From NCBI RefSeq assembly GCF_014058705.1, contig NZ_CP059692.1:2919001-2983000 (forward strand): a DNA stretch of 64,000 nt. The letters are read 5' to 3'. Both the position numbers and the translations under genes were made by a program. The notes under the pieces are model-generated. The model was not told where the DNA came from. It saw only the letters and a program-made list of their open reading frames with translations, and did not search any database. Below, one piece after another: positions 32,049 to 39,824 of this stretch (position 1 is the stretch's first letter; the number at the start of each line of letters is the position of its first letter). Origin of the DNA: Aureimonas mangrovi (GTDB lineage Bacteria > Pseudomonadota > Alphaproteobacteria > Rhizobiales > Rhizobiaceae).

Positions 32049-32264
32049 TTTCCAAAGCGCGGCGCGTGGGCGCTGGCGGCGCAGGGCTTCAATGCCCTGC
32101 GTCGTCACGACCGCATCAGCGCAGGCCAGTTGTGAAGGGCGATCGACAAGCTTGGCCTGCTCCAGATCGACAGCGTCGAGACCCGCCACCTAACCCGTAA
32201 CGCCATCTATGTGCCGCAAGGGCGGGCCTTAGCGCATGTGTCGACCATCACCGGAGCCCCCTAA
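32049..32264 (+). pseudogene. Fragment of an AlkZ/YcaQ-type winged-helix DNA glycosylase
   Basis: In one frame the codons read WALAAQGFNALRRHDRISAG, an in-frame TGA (32133-32135), then RAIDKLGLLQIDSVETRHLT, ending at TAA 32262-32264. This matches the N-terminal ARRxALAAQGF ... LGLLQIDSV region of the YcaQ/AlkZ family, which unhooks interstrand crosslinks. Only about 70 of some 400 residues remain, there is no start, one internal stop is present, and the conserved segment after IDSV is altered. It is a relic and tells that a longer gene once stood here. Confidence 0.68.
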
Positions 32265-32318
32265 CGCACTTTACGGCCGCAACAATGTGATCCTAGTCGC
32301 GCAGGCCGCGCGTTCGAA

Positions 32319-32377
32319 TGACCGCTTTCGGGGAGGCGCTTGGGCTTCGGACCGGCAATAATGGTCGGAAGCGGTCA
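32319..32377. repeat. Inverted repeat, 11-base arms
   Basis: TGACCGCTTTC at 32319-32329 pairs with GGAAGCGGTCA at 32367-32377, with one G-T pair, leaving a 37-base loop. No T-run follows. It may be the core of a palindromic intergenic repeat. Confidence 0.5.
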
Positions 32378-32687
32378 ATCACTTATCCCCGCCCTCCCCG
32401 CCTCCACCATACTTCCCTGACCACCAGCCCTGACGGGCGCGAATGATCACCGGGATCGTTCGGGGCTGGCGGGCGGGTCCGGTCGTAGGGCGGCGCACGG
32501 TCGGGCGGGACGAGTCGATGCCGGCGCCGAGAGAAAAGGCGGCGCCGGGAGCCACCCGAGGAACCCCCGTAGCCTGTTTGGGCCGGACCAATTTCGGGGC
32601 ACGCCCTTGAGGCCGGACAAGCCATCCGGTCGAAGGCATCGGCAGCCGCCGCGTGGCAGCGGACGGTCAAGACCCGCAGCACCCGTG

Positions 32688-32749
32688 TGGAGCGCCGGAG
32701 GCGAGCCGCATCACACACTACCCATCGGAGGCGAGCCTCCGGTGCTCCA
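32688..32749. repeat. Inverted repeat, 15-base arms
   Basis: TGGAGCGCCGGAGGC at 32688-32702 pairs with GCCTCCGGTGCTCCA at 32735-32749 (one G-T pair) around a 32-base loop. The sequence GGAGGCGAGCC also occurs directly repeated at 32698-32708 and 32728-32738. Looks like a mobile or repetitive palindrome rather than a terminator. Confidence 0.55.
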
Positions 32750-32946
32750 CCCGCTCGTTCCCGACGGAACGGGTTCAGGGGCCCCTCACCGACGAGCCGA
32801 AGGGCGAGGAGGTTAAAGAGGGGACAGACATTCTCATCCACCCGGCCGCGAGCGCGGCGCGGGAACGCGAAGTCGCGTCAGGAGGCGACAGCCGCATCGT
32901 TTCGATCGACAGCATCGCCATCCTCGACGCTTTGCCGAAGCGCGTC

Positions 32947-33038
32947 ATCCTCGGGCTCGACACGAGGATCGCCCTCAACCGTCACCACATCGGCGGTGGT
33001 CCGGAAGCTTCACCCTATCCTCGGGTCGAGCCCGAGGA
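32947..33038. repeat. RIME-like palindrome cluster
   Basis: Three palindromes in 92 bases: ATCCTCG-N9-CGAGGAT (32947-32969), ACCAC-N7-GTGGT (32984-33000) and TCCTCGGG-N5-CCCGAGGA (33018-33038). The outer two are related to each other in sequence. The text GTCATCCTCGGGCTCGA is very like the palindromic intergenic elements (RIME class) scattered through Rhizobiales genomes, which have two large palindromes in about 110 bases. Naming it RIME is inference from memory of such elements. Confidence 0.55.
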
Positions 33039-33130
33039 AGCAGCCCGAGGTTATGGAGGAGCCACTCTGAAGTGACGGAGGACAGCAACGGGAGCGGGCG
33101 GGAGGCCCGGAAGCGCCAAGCCCTGCAACG

Positions 33131-33155
33131 AAAAAGCCCCGCCGGAGCGGGGCTT
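33131..33155 (-). terminator. Rho-independent terminator downstream of the secreted Pro/Gly-rich protein
   Basis: On the minus strand: AAGCCCCGC-TCCG-GCGGGGCTT followed by TTT. Perfect 9-base-pair stem. It lies about 80 bases past the stop at 33237 and closely resembles the terminator at 21750-21776. Confidence 0.85.
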
Positions 33156-33236
33156 CATCATGCGGCGCGATGGATCGCCTACCAGCCGCGGCCGTTGTGC
33201 GTGCGGCGCCCCTTCGTTCCGCAAGATCGCGACGGT

Positions 33237-33644
33237 TCAGTTGGCCGGGGCCGTGCCCGGCACCCCCGGCGTCGTCTCGATCGGGATGCCCGTGCCGGGG
33301 GCGGTCGTGCCGGTGCCGGGCACGCCGCCGCCGACATTGCCGGCGGTGCCCGTCGTGTCGGGCGCCATTGTCCCGACCGCGCCGACGCCGTTCTGCAGGC
33401 CGCCCGGCCCCGCCGGCGCGTTCTCCTCTGTCATCGTCGTGGTGCCGACGCCGACGCCCGGCAGTGCACCCGCGCCGAGGACCGAGCCGACATCGGCCTC
33501 GCTGCCAGGCGCGGGTTCGATCGTGGGCTCGCTGGCTGGCGCGGGCGTCGGGGTCGGCGCAGGAGCCCCGCTCGTCTGCGCGAAGGCGGGTGCGGTCAGG
33601 AGCGCGAGCGCGGCACCGGCGGCAAGGAGGGTCTTGTTCGTCAT
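33237..33644 (-). CDS. Exported Pro/Gly/Thr-rich low-complexity protein
   Basis: 135 residues: signal peptide (MTNKTLLAAGAALALLTAPAFAQ), then a mature region with almost no charged or aromatic residues and short PxP and GxG repeats (PAPTPTPAPASEPTIEPAPG; GVPGTGTTAPGTGIPIETTP). Same size and design as the secreted protein at 21818-22222, also with a strong GC-rich terminator, but no long shared motif. Not a recognised family. Likely periplasmic or surface-exposed and disordered. AGGGATCGATCCG upstream gives a moderate ribosome binding site. Confidence 0.62.
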   Translation of the reverse strand: MTNKTLLAAGAALALLTAPAFAQTSGAPAPTPTPAPASEPTIEPAPGSEADVGSVLGAGALPGVGVGTTTMTEENAPAGPGGLQNGVGAVGTMAPDTTGTAGNVGGGVPGTGTTAPGTGIPIETTPGVPGTAPAN

Positions 33645-34072
33645 CGGATCGATCCCTGTCGTTTGGCGGCAACAGAAGCGATGGTAACGGCTGCCGCGGG
33701 CAAATGAAGTCGAAGGGGCCAACGGTGTCGGTGCGCTCGCGTTCCCTGACATCTGCGGCATCCAAGAGTGGCGCATAGAAGGCGAAAAGGCGGTGCGGGG
33801 AAGGTTGCCAGAAACGTCAAAGAGGATCGGCCTTAGCGAATTGTGAAGATGAGGCACGAAACTTTCGCTTGCAAAGTCAATTGACGGCTTGCAAGAAAGT
33901 AGGGTTCGGGCAATTTCGCGAACACGAGTGATGGACGAATTGCGTATCGGGGGCGCATCCCTCGGGCGACCGTGAAAGCGGTTGCGATGTGTCGGTTCCT
34001 TTTCCTCGCATCAAGACTTGCCTGCCACCGCCCCTTGGGGCGTCATGTACAGCCAAAGGAAAAGGGTCCCCA
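33645..34072. other. Upstream region and leader of the cold-shock gene
   Basis: About 430 bases between the divergent secreted-protein gene and cspA. A direct repeat GCTTGCAA occurs at 33868-33875 and 33890-33897 on either side of AGTCAATTGACG. The TTGACG at 33884-33889 could be a -35. Cold-shock genes often have long structured leaders, and the stretch up to 34072 (with CCCCTTGGGG at 34031-34040 just before the start) fits this, but no promoter is clear. Confidence 0.35.
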
Positions 34073-34288
34073 ATGGCACAGACGGGTACGGTTAAATTCT
34101 TCAACACCGAGAAGGGCTTCGGCTTCATCAAGCCGGACAATGGCGGCGCCGACATCTTCGTCCACATCTCGGCCGTGCAGGCTTCCGGTCTCACAGGCCT
34201 CGCCGAGAACCAGAAGGTCTCCTACGACACCGAGCCGGACAAGCGCGGCAAGGGTCCGAAGGCCGTCAACCTCCAGGCCGAAGACTGA
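34073..34288 (+). CDS. cspA: Cold-shock domain protein, CspA family
   Basis: 71-residue single-stranded nucleic-acid-binding protein made of one cold-shock domain. RNP1 is KGFGFIKP (residues 15-22) and RNP2 is DIFVHISAV (about 28-36), with GTVKFFN at the N-terminus. It acts as an RNA chaperone. AAAGGA lies 11 bases before the ATG. A GC-rich hairpin (GAGGGCCGC/GCGGCCTC) just past the stop lacks a T-run. Confidence 0.95.
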   Translation: MAQTGTVKFFNTEKGFGFIKPDNGGADIFVHISAVQASGLTGLAENQKVSYDTEPDKRGKGPKAVNLQAED

Positions 34289-34940
34289 GCGACACGAGGG
34301 CCGCTGGCGGCCTCAACGCTTGCACGGCCCGTAAGGCGCCGCCGCGAGGCGGCGGGATCGCAGCGCTGGACAGCACGCTTCCTGTGGGCGTCCGGTCGAC
34401 GCATTGCCGATGAACGACCGGGCGACGCCGCAAGCGCGCTCGGATGAAGCTCGACCCTGCGCCCGGTCTGCCGGTCGCGCCTCGCCCGCTGCCGGGATCC
34501 GCGGCGGGCGTATGGCTCCGCCGGTGCTGGGTGCGTGCGCCCCTCCTCGCAGCACGTCGCAACGCGCGCGAAGCCAGCGCCTTCGTCATGCGCCGCGAAA
34601 CCTCATCGCGCGCCAAGTGAGCCGATCGCGCCCCGTCTCCTAGTCTAGAACGGCTCGCAAACGCGCGCGGCGGCGACAACCCCTATAAGTTCGATCCGGC
34701 CGGACGCTCTCTCACGCGCCCTTTCGCCGTCGGCGCAATACGACATCCCGCCGCCATCCCCCGGATCCATGAGCGCCGTTAACCGCGTTGGCGCAAATGC
34801 GCGCCGGACGATCGCGCACGTCTTCCCTCGCGGCGGCGCGGCACATATCCCTTAACGTTGTCTTAACGCCGCGCGCCGATAGCGCGGCGCCGGCGGGCCG
34901 CCGCAAACGGCCACGCCGGCGCGAAGGAAGGAAAACCGGC
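34289..34940. other. Intergenic region downstream of cspA
   Basis: About 650 bases, very GC-rich. Frames on both strands are open but have no recognisable domain and no convincing ribosome binding site, so I call no gene. The only clear signal is the CtrA-type site at 34852-34867 close to the next gene. Confidence 0.45.
34852..34867 (+). promoter_or_regulatory. CtrA-type binding site
   Basis: TTAACGTTGTCTTAAC is an exact match to the full CtrA box TTAA-N7-TTAAC. It ends 73 bases before the ATG of the BA14K-type envelope gene at 34941, a normal promoter distance. CtrA is the cell-cycle master regulator of alphaproteobacteria. A full match has low chance frequency in DNA this rich in GC. Confidence 0.7.
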
Positions 34941-35756
34941 ATGCCGTTCGCATTTCGCCGCATCGCCCTGTCCGGCCTTCTCGTCGCCGCGGGCCTCGCC
35001 GTCACGCTCTTTCCCGCCGCCTCGCAGGGCCTCATCGAGTTCGGATCGCCCGCCGGGGAAGACACCCTTCTCGGCGGGAACGCGTCCTACGGACCTCCAT
35101 CCGTCTCGAGCAGCGAATGGGGCCGGGCCGGCCATCGCAGCTTTCGGCGTGATCGCGACGGCCGCGAGGACTACCGCTACCATGTGCCCGGCCGCGTCTG
35201 GAACGAATACCGGCCGATCAGCCGCTCGATGATCCATGCGAGCCGCGTCCGCGAGCCCGCGTTCTACCGGGGCACCGGCATCTTCGCGAATGCCGTCGGC
35301 GGCAGCGTCGTCGTCTACGGTGCCGCGTCCGCTCCCATCTTCGTGACACGCGATGCGCCGGGCCCGAAGATCATCGACGTCGAGGCCGAACGCCTCGATC
35401 GCCAGCCGATCGGCGCGAGTGGTGTCAGTGTGGAGCAGCGCGGCACGACGAAGATCATCCGCCTCGCCTCGGGTTATGGCGATATGGCGATGCCTAACGG
35501 CCGGAGCCATGCCGAGCGTGCGCTGACCGAGGCTGGCCCGGTCTTCTATCCGGACCCGGATGCGGAACCCGCTGCTGCGCCGGGGGCGGCGCGTGAGCAC
35601 GCTGCGGTGCCCGCCGCCTCGGGCGAAGAGTTCGAGCCCTGGACCGACGCCTGGATGCAGCATTGCGTCGAGCGCTACGAAACCTTCGACGCCTCTCTCG
35701 GCACCTTCACCGACGACACCGGCCGCCGGCATTTCTGCATCGCTGGCACCCAGTAG
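34941..35756 (+). CDS. Exported protein with BA14K-like C-terminus
   Basis: 271 residues: signal peptide (MPFAFRRIALSGLLVAAGLA to about residue 33), a long middle part without a known domain, and a C-terminal BA14K-like motif (WMQHCVERYETFDASLGTFT followed by RRHFC). In Brucella the 14-kDa BA14K protein is an immunoreactive, lectin-like envelope protein. In that family the W-C-RY-SFD pattern and second Cys are conserved. AAGGAAGG precedes the ATG. A CtrA-type box upstream suggests cell-cycle control. Confidence 0.72.
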   Translation: MPFAFRRIALSGLLVAAGLAVTLFPAASQGLIEFGSPAGEDTLLGGNASYGPPSVSSSEWGRAGHRSFRRDRDGREDYRYHVPGRVWNEYRPISRSMIHASRVREPAFYRGTGIFANAVGGSVVVYGAASAPIFVTRDAPGPKIIDVEAERLDRQPIGASGVSVEQRGTTKIIRLASGYGDMAMPNGRSHAERALTEAGPVFYPDPDAEPAAAPGAAREHAAVPAASGEEFEPWTDAWMQHCVERYETFDASLGTFTDDTGRRHFCIAGTQ

Positions 35757-36398
35757 TCAGACGAGGAAGGGGTTCGTCAGGCGCTCCTGACCGAGCCGCC
35801 CGCCGGGGCCGTGCCCACAGATGAAGCCGACATCGTCGCCGAGCGGCAGGATCTTCTCCTTGATGGTGGCGATCAACGTCGGGTGGCTGCCGCCCGGCAG
35901 GTCGGTGCGCCCGATCGAGCCGGAGAAGAGGACGTCGCCGGCGTGCAGGAAACGGGCGTCGCGGTTGAAGAAGACGACATGGCCAGGTGAGTGGCCGGGT
36001 GCGTGGATCACCTCGAACCGGTGAGCGCCGAGCGTCAGAGCGTCTCCGTCTTCGAGCCAGCGATCGGGCTCGCAGTTGCGGTATCGGCCGGTCAAGGCAA
36101 ACATCTTTGCCTGATCCTCCAGGCGGCCGAGGAGCGTGGCATCCTCGCGCTGCGGACCAATGATGTCGACGCCGCCGAGCGCATCCTTCAGTTCCATTGC
36201 GCCGCCCGCATGATCGATATGGCCGTGTGTCAGCCAGATCGCCTCGACGGTGAGGCCGAGACGATCGATTGCGGCGCGGATCGCATCGACGTCGCCGCCG
36301 GGATCGACGACCACCGCCTTCCTCGTATCCGTGTCGAAGAAGATGCAGCAATTCTGCTGGAAGGGGGTGACGGGCACAATCTCGGCGGAAAGGGGCAT
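35757..36398 (-). CDS. MBL-fold metallo-hydrolase, glyoxalase II-like
   Basis: 213 residues, shorter than true GloB (about 255). The metal-binding motif THGHIDHAGG is at residue 60, with further ligands in APGHSPGHVVFF, LHAGDVLF and CGHGPGG. The start MPLSAEIVPVTPFQQNC is typical of the YcbL-like hydrolase subgroup, which cleaves S-lactoylglutathione or related thioesters. AGGA lies six bases before the ATG. The stop abuts that of the convergent BA14K gene. Confidence 0.9.
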   Translation of the reverse strand: MPLSAEIVPVTPFQQNCCIFFDTDTRKAVVVDPGGDVDAIRAAIDRLGLTVEAIWLTHGHIDHAGGAMELKDALGGVDIIGPQREDATLLGRLEDQAKMFALTGRYRNCEPDRWLEDGDALTLGAHRFEVIHAPGHSPGHVVFFNRDARFLHAGDVLFSGSIGRTDLPGGSHPTLIATIKEKILPLGDDVGFICGHGPGGRLGQERLTNPFLV

Positions 36399-36465
36399 GA
36401 CGCGTCCTACGACTGGAGGGCCCTTGCGGGCTAACACGGTGCGCGTGGGAGGCATAGCCTTACGC

Positions 36466-37332
36466 TCATCGTGCCGCGAGGGCCGCCATCGCGGCGCTCT
36501 CGTCGAGAATCTCGCGATAGCCCAGAGCATTGCGAATGAGCCCCGTCGCAAGAACGAGCGACTGTCGGAAATCAAAATCCGGCAGATCCGGCGCAGGGCC
36601 CTCCCGGCCCGCCAGCCGAGACAAGCGCTCGTCCATCGTCGGTGTCGTGCGCTCTCCGACATTGAAGACACCGGCGGCCGCAAGCGGATGGCTGGCGGCC
36701 AGAACAATCGCCGCGGCGGCGTTCACGGCATGCGCATGAGTCCAGCGCCAGTTGGGGGCGGCCGCAAAGCCGTAGATGGTCGCGAGGTTCGCATTGTCTT
36801 CCGCGCCGTAGAGCTTGGGAAAGCGCAGGATCGCCCATTCGAGCCCGTCCGACGCGCGGACGGCTGCCTCGGCGTGGATCTTCTCGTAATCGTGCGCCCA
36901 CGGGCCGAGTGAGGCCGCCATTCGGCGGTAAGGGTAAAAGACCGTGCGCAGCGGCGCGTCTTCGCCGAGCGGCGTCGGATCGGGCTCGCCCGGCTCCATT
37001 TTCGTCAACCGCCCGTAGGCGCGATAGACGTCCGCGCTGGAGATCACGATCATCCGCCGCGCCCGCCCCCGAAAGGCATCGATAGCCGCTTGCATATCCC
37101 GCTCGCCCATCGCCCCCATATGGACGACGACATCCCAGTCTCTGCGGAGCGCCGGTGGGAAAGCGAGAACCGGCCATCCGGCTCGTTCGTCACACACCTG
37201 CCGGATTGGTGGCAGCTCCGGCTGGAGCGAGCGGCCACGATGATAGACGGTAACCGTCGCGCCCGCCGCGTGGAACTGCCTCACGGCGTGGGCGCCGGCA
37301 AAGCGCGTGCCACCGATCATCAGGACCTTCAT
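36466..37332 (-). CDS. NAD-dependent epimerase/reductase (extended SDR-like)
   Basis: 288 residues. The N-terminal Rossmann motif is variant: MIGGTRFAGAHAVRQF (residues 5-20), like plant CSP41 and related nucleotide-sugar epimerase-like proteins. Further on are VVHMGAMGE, VISSADVYRAYG and YDYEK-type (HDYEKIHAE) positions, where the catalytic Tyr-x-x-x-Lys would be expected. Its substrate is unknown. AAGGAGAG stands five bases before the ATG. It follows ilvE on the same strand but behind a terminator. Confidence 0.75.
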   Translation of the reverse strand: MKVLMIGGTRFAGAHAVRQFHAAGATVTVYHRGRSLQPELPPIRQVCDERAGWPVLAFPPALRRDWDVVVHMGAMGERDMQAAIDAFRGRARRMIVISSADVYRAYGRLTKMEPGEPDPTPLGEDAPLRTVFYPYRRMAASLGPWAHDYEKIHAEAAVRASDGLEWAILRFPKLYGAEDNANLATIYGFAAAPNWRWTHAHAVNAAAAIVLAASHPLAAAGVFNVGERTTPTMDERLSRLAGREGPAPDLPDFDFRQSLVLATGLIRNALGYREILDESAAMAALAAR

Positions 37333-37382
37333 CGCGCTCTCCTTCGCCATTCCCTCGAGAGAGTAGGCGACGAAGCGGCACG

Positions 37383-37407
37383 AAAAAGGCCCGCTCGAAG
37401 GCGGGCC
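37383..37407 (-). terminator. Rho-independent terminator after ilvE
   Basis: Minus strand: GGCCCGC-CTTCGA-GCGGGCC followed by TTTTT (37387-37383). Perfect 7-base-pair stem. It lies 26 bases past the ilvE stop and separates it from the epimerase gene. Confidence 0.82.
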
Positions 37408-37433
37408 CGATCCTGTCCGGCGAGACGATCCGC

Positions 37434-38321
37434 CTATTCGGCCGCAAGGCGCTTGGGCTGAACCTCGGCCATGTAGTCGGCGACGAGTGTGCGGCTGATG
37501 TCGCCCGGGGTGAAGCGGTAGGGCCCGATCTCGGAGACCGGCGTCACCTCCGCCGCCGTGCCGCAGAGGAAGCACTCGGTGAAGCCCTCCATCTCGTCCG
37601 GCATGATGGTGCGCACCTGGACCTCGTAGCCGCGGCGCTTCGCGAGTTCGATCACCGTGCGGCGCGTGATGCCGTCGAGGAAGCAATCGGGGTTCGGCGT
37701 ATGGATCACGCCATCCTTGACGAAGAAGACGTTCGCGCCGGTCGCCTCGGCCACATAGCCTCGCCAGTCGAGCATCAGCGCATCCGCATAACCCTTGGCC
37801 TCCGCAGCGTGCTTGGAGATGGTGCAGATCATGTAGAGGCCTGCCGCCTTCGACTTCGAAGGCGCCGTGCGCGGATCGGGCCGCCGGTATTCCGCGAGGT
37901 CGAGGCGGATGCCCTTCATCCGCTGCTCGGGGTCGAAATAGCTCGGCCACTGCCAGATCGCGATGGCGACGTTGATGCGATTGGACTGCGCTGAAACGCC
38001 CATCATCTCAGAGCCGCGCCAGGCGATCGGACGCACGTAGGCATCGCTGAAACCCTGCCGCTGGAGGAGTTCGTTGCAGGCCGCGTCGATCTCGTCGGCG
38101 CTGTAGGGCACCTTGAAGCCGAGGATACGGCCGGATTCGATCAGGCGCTCGGTATGCTCGCGCAGCTTGAAGATTTCGCCGCCATAGGCCCGCTCGCCCT
38201 CGAACACGGCGCTCGCATAATGCAGGCCGTGCGTGAGCACGTGAATCTTGGCGTCCTTCCACGGCAGGAACTCGCCGTTGAACCAGATCTGCCCTTCAAG
38301 TTGATCGAATGGAACGCTCAT
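37434..38321 (-). CDS. ilvE: Branched-chain amino acid aminotransferase IlvE
   Basis: Last step of leucine, isoleucine and valine synthesis, PLP-dependent (fold type IV). 295 residues. PLP lysine K158 lies in APSKSKAAGLY. Other markers are the N-terminal THGLHYASAVFEGERAYGG (residues 30-48), EATGANVFFVKDG and GITRRTVIELA. Two ATGs are adjacent (38324 and 38321); the second has better spacing to GGGAG. Divergent from the MarR-RR-HK operon, an arrangement I recall in other rhizobia. Confidence 0.95.
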   Translation of the reverse strand: MSVPFDQLEGQIWFNGEFLPWKDAKIHVLTHGLHYASAVFEGERAYGGEIFKLREHTERLIESGRILGFKVPYSADEIDAACNELLQRQGFSDAYVRPIAWRGSEMMGVSAQSNRINVAIAIWQWPSYFDPEQRMKGIRLDLAEYRRPDPRTAPSKSKAAGLYMICTISKHAAEAKGYADALMLDWRGYVAEATGANVFFVKDGVIHTPNPDCFLDGITRRTVIELAKRRGYEVQVRTIMPDEMEGFTECFLCGTAAEVTPVSEIGPYRFTPGDISRTLVADYMAEVQPKRLAAE

Positions 38322-38514
38322 CATAGCTCTCCCGCGCCACCCTACGGCGCTTTCTGCGTCCGGCCCGTCGTCGCAAACAAGGTCGTTGATCCGGGTCGGC
38401 ATCGCCGCCGCCCTCTTTTCCGGGACGGCTTTGCCGGAGCATAGCCCCTTGCGAAGTGCAAGGCGACTGTTCGACCCCGTGCCGAGGGTGTAACAATGGA
38501 CGGCAAATACGTCA

Positions 38515-39081
38515 ATGGTGCTGACCTATTTCATGGATGCTCCCCTGCCAGAGACCGATGCGCGTGAATTCGAAGAGGGCTCCATCGCCTTCGAGCCCCT
38601 GGAAACGCGCGGGGAGGTCGACTTCCGGCTGATCGAGCTGTTCTTCTTCGCCTATCGCGAGTTCACGGCCGATGCCGATGAGATTCTCGCGCGCTACGGC
38701 TTCGGGCGCGCCCACCACCGCATCCTGCATTTCGTGAATCGCGATCCGGGCATGACGATCGCCGCGATCCTCGACCTCCTGCAGATCACCAAGCAGTCGC
38801 TCTCGCGTGTCTTGCGCCAGCTCGTCGACGATGGCTTCATCGTGCTTCTGCCGGGCGACGATGACCGGCGCCAGCGTCGCCTCTACCCAACGGCCAAAGG
38901 GCGCGAGCTGACGCTGGAACTCTCGCGGGCGCAGGCCCGACGCATCGACGCCGCGCTCGCCCATTCCGGCGGTGAAGACGCCCCCTGGGTCGGCGACTTC
39001 CTCTTCGAGATGGGCTGCGACCGGTTGACGACGCGCGACTGGTTCGCCCGCAAGGGCATCGTGAAGGAGGACACGCGGTGA
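38515..39081 (+). CDS. MarR-family regulator
   Basis: 188 residues, longer than typical (about 150) through an acidic N-terminal extension. The winged HTH is at residues about 60-115: GRAHHRILHFVNRDPGMT, LLQITKQSLSRVLRQLVDDG (recognition helix) and the wing RRQRRLYPTAKG. Start at 38515 is uncertain because no ribosome binding site is clear; ATG 38533 is possible. Its stop overlaps the response regulator start (GTGA), so the MarR protein and the two-component pair are made together. Confidence 0.87.
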   Translation: MVLTYFMDAPLPETDAREFEEGSIAFEPLETRGEVDFRLIELFFFAYREFTADADEILARYGFGRAHHRILHFVNRDPGMTIAAILDLLQITKQSLSRVLRQLVDDGFIVLLPGDDDRRQRRLYPTAKGRELTLELSRAQARRIDAALAHSGGEDAPWVGDFLFEMGCDRLTTRDWFARKGIVKEDTR

Positions 39082-39824
39082 GCGCGCACACCCCGAGCGC
39101 AGAAGGCGAAGCGACGCCGATCGATACGGCACCGGCCGCGATCGGCGACGACGCGCCACATCTCCTGGTGGTGGACGACGATCGGCGCATCCGCAGCCTC
39201 CTGTCCCGCTTCCTTTCGGAGCGGCAGTTCCGTGTCTCGACCGCGGCCGACGCCGCGGAGGCGCGACGCATTCTCGCCGGGCTCGATTTCGACCTCATGG
39301 TGGTCGACGTGATGATGCCGGGTGAAAGCGGCCTCGAACTCGTGCGCTCCTTCTCACCGACGCGCGACACGCCGATCCTGATGCTGACGGCACGCTCGGA
39401 AATCGACGACCGCATCGAGGGTCTCGAGGCGGGAGCCGACGACTATCTCGCCAAGCCCTTCGACCCGCGCGAGCTTCTCCTGCGCGTCAACGCCATCCTG
39501 CGGCGCGGGGCGCCGGCGACCACACCGAAAGTGGAAACGGTGCGCTTCGGCCCCTTCACATTCTCGCTCTCGCGGCGCGAGCTGAAGCGCGGCGGCGAGG
39601 TGATCCGCCTGACGGACCGCGAGCAGGAAATCCTCTCCCAGTTCGCCGCTCGCGCCGGCGAGACGATCCAGCGCCAGGATCTCATCGGCTCGGAGGTCGA
39701 TGTCGGCGAACGCACGGTGGACGTCCAGATCAACCGCCTGCGCCGGAAGGTCGAGAGCGACCCGGCCAACCCGCTCTGGCTGCAGACGGTGCGCGGCATC
39801 GGCTACCGCCTGAACGTCGACTGA
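39078..39824 (+). CDS. OmpR/PhoB-family response regulator
   Basis: 248 residues. Receiver domain at about 27-140 with acidic pocket VVDDD, phosphoacceptor D77 (LMVVDVMMPGESG), TAR and KPFD. C-terminal winged-helix DNA-binding domain at about 150-248, ending in TVDVQINRLRRKVESDP and TVRGIGYRL. GTG start overlaps the MarR stop. Its own stop overlaps the kinase start (TGATG). The N-terminal 25 residues are an unusual extra tail. Confidence 0.93.
   Translation: MSAHTPSAEGEATPIDTAPAAIGDDAPHLLVVDDDRRIRSLLSRFLSERQFRVSTAADAAEARRILAGLDFDLMVVDVMMPGESGLELVRSFSPTRDTPILMLTARSEIDDRIEGLEAGADDYLAKPFDPRELLLRVNAILRRGAPATTPKVETVRFGPFTFSLSRRELKRGGEVIRLTDREQEILSQFAARAGETIQRQDLIGSEVDVGERTVDVQINRLRRKVESDPANPLWLQTVRGIGYRLNVD

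Larger units (their letters stand above)
32265..33130. other. Gene-free region with palindromes (relic or accessory DNA)
   Basis: About 870 bases with no gene I can support; the reading frames here have no recognisable domains or convincing start signals. Three structured elements stand out and are listed separately (32319-32377, 32688-32749, 32947-33038). A stretch AAAGAGGGGACAGACATTCT near 32815-32834 resembles the ends of REP-associated elements but has no matching partner. Confidence 0.5.

Noticed and set aside
32815..32834. End of a REP-associated or transposon element (AAAGAGGGGACAGACATTCT)
   Set aside because: The text resembles such ends, but there is no inverted partner, no transposase and no target duplication in the window.
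32653..33075. Plus-strand frame through the palindromic region
   Set aside because: It reads straight through the inverted repeats, has no ribosome binding site and resembles no protein family.
33161..33236. Short minus-strand frame ending RRTHNGRGW before the terminator
   Set aside because: No start codon with a ribosome site; it overlaps the end of the secreted-protein gene. Probably untranslated 3' sequence.
34266..34679. Arg/Ala-rich frames on both strands after cspA
   Set aside because: Low-complexity translation, no start signals and no domain; expected by chance at this GC content.
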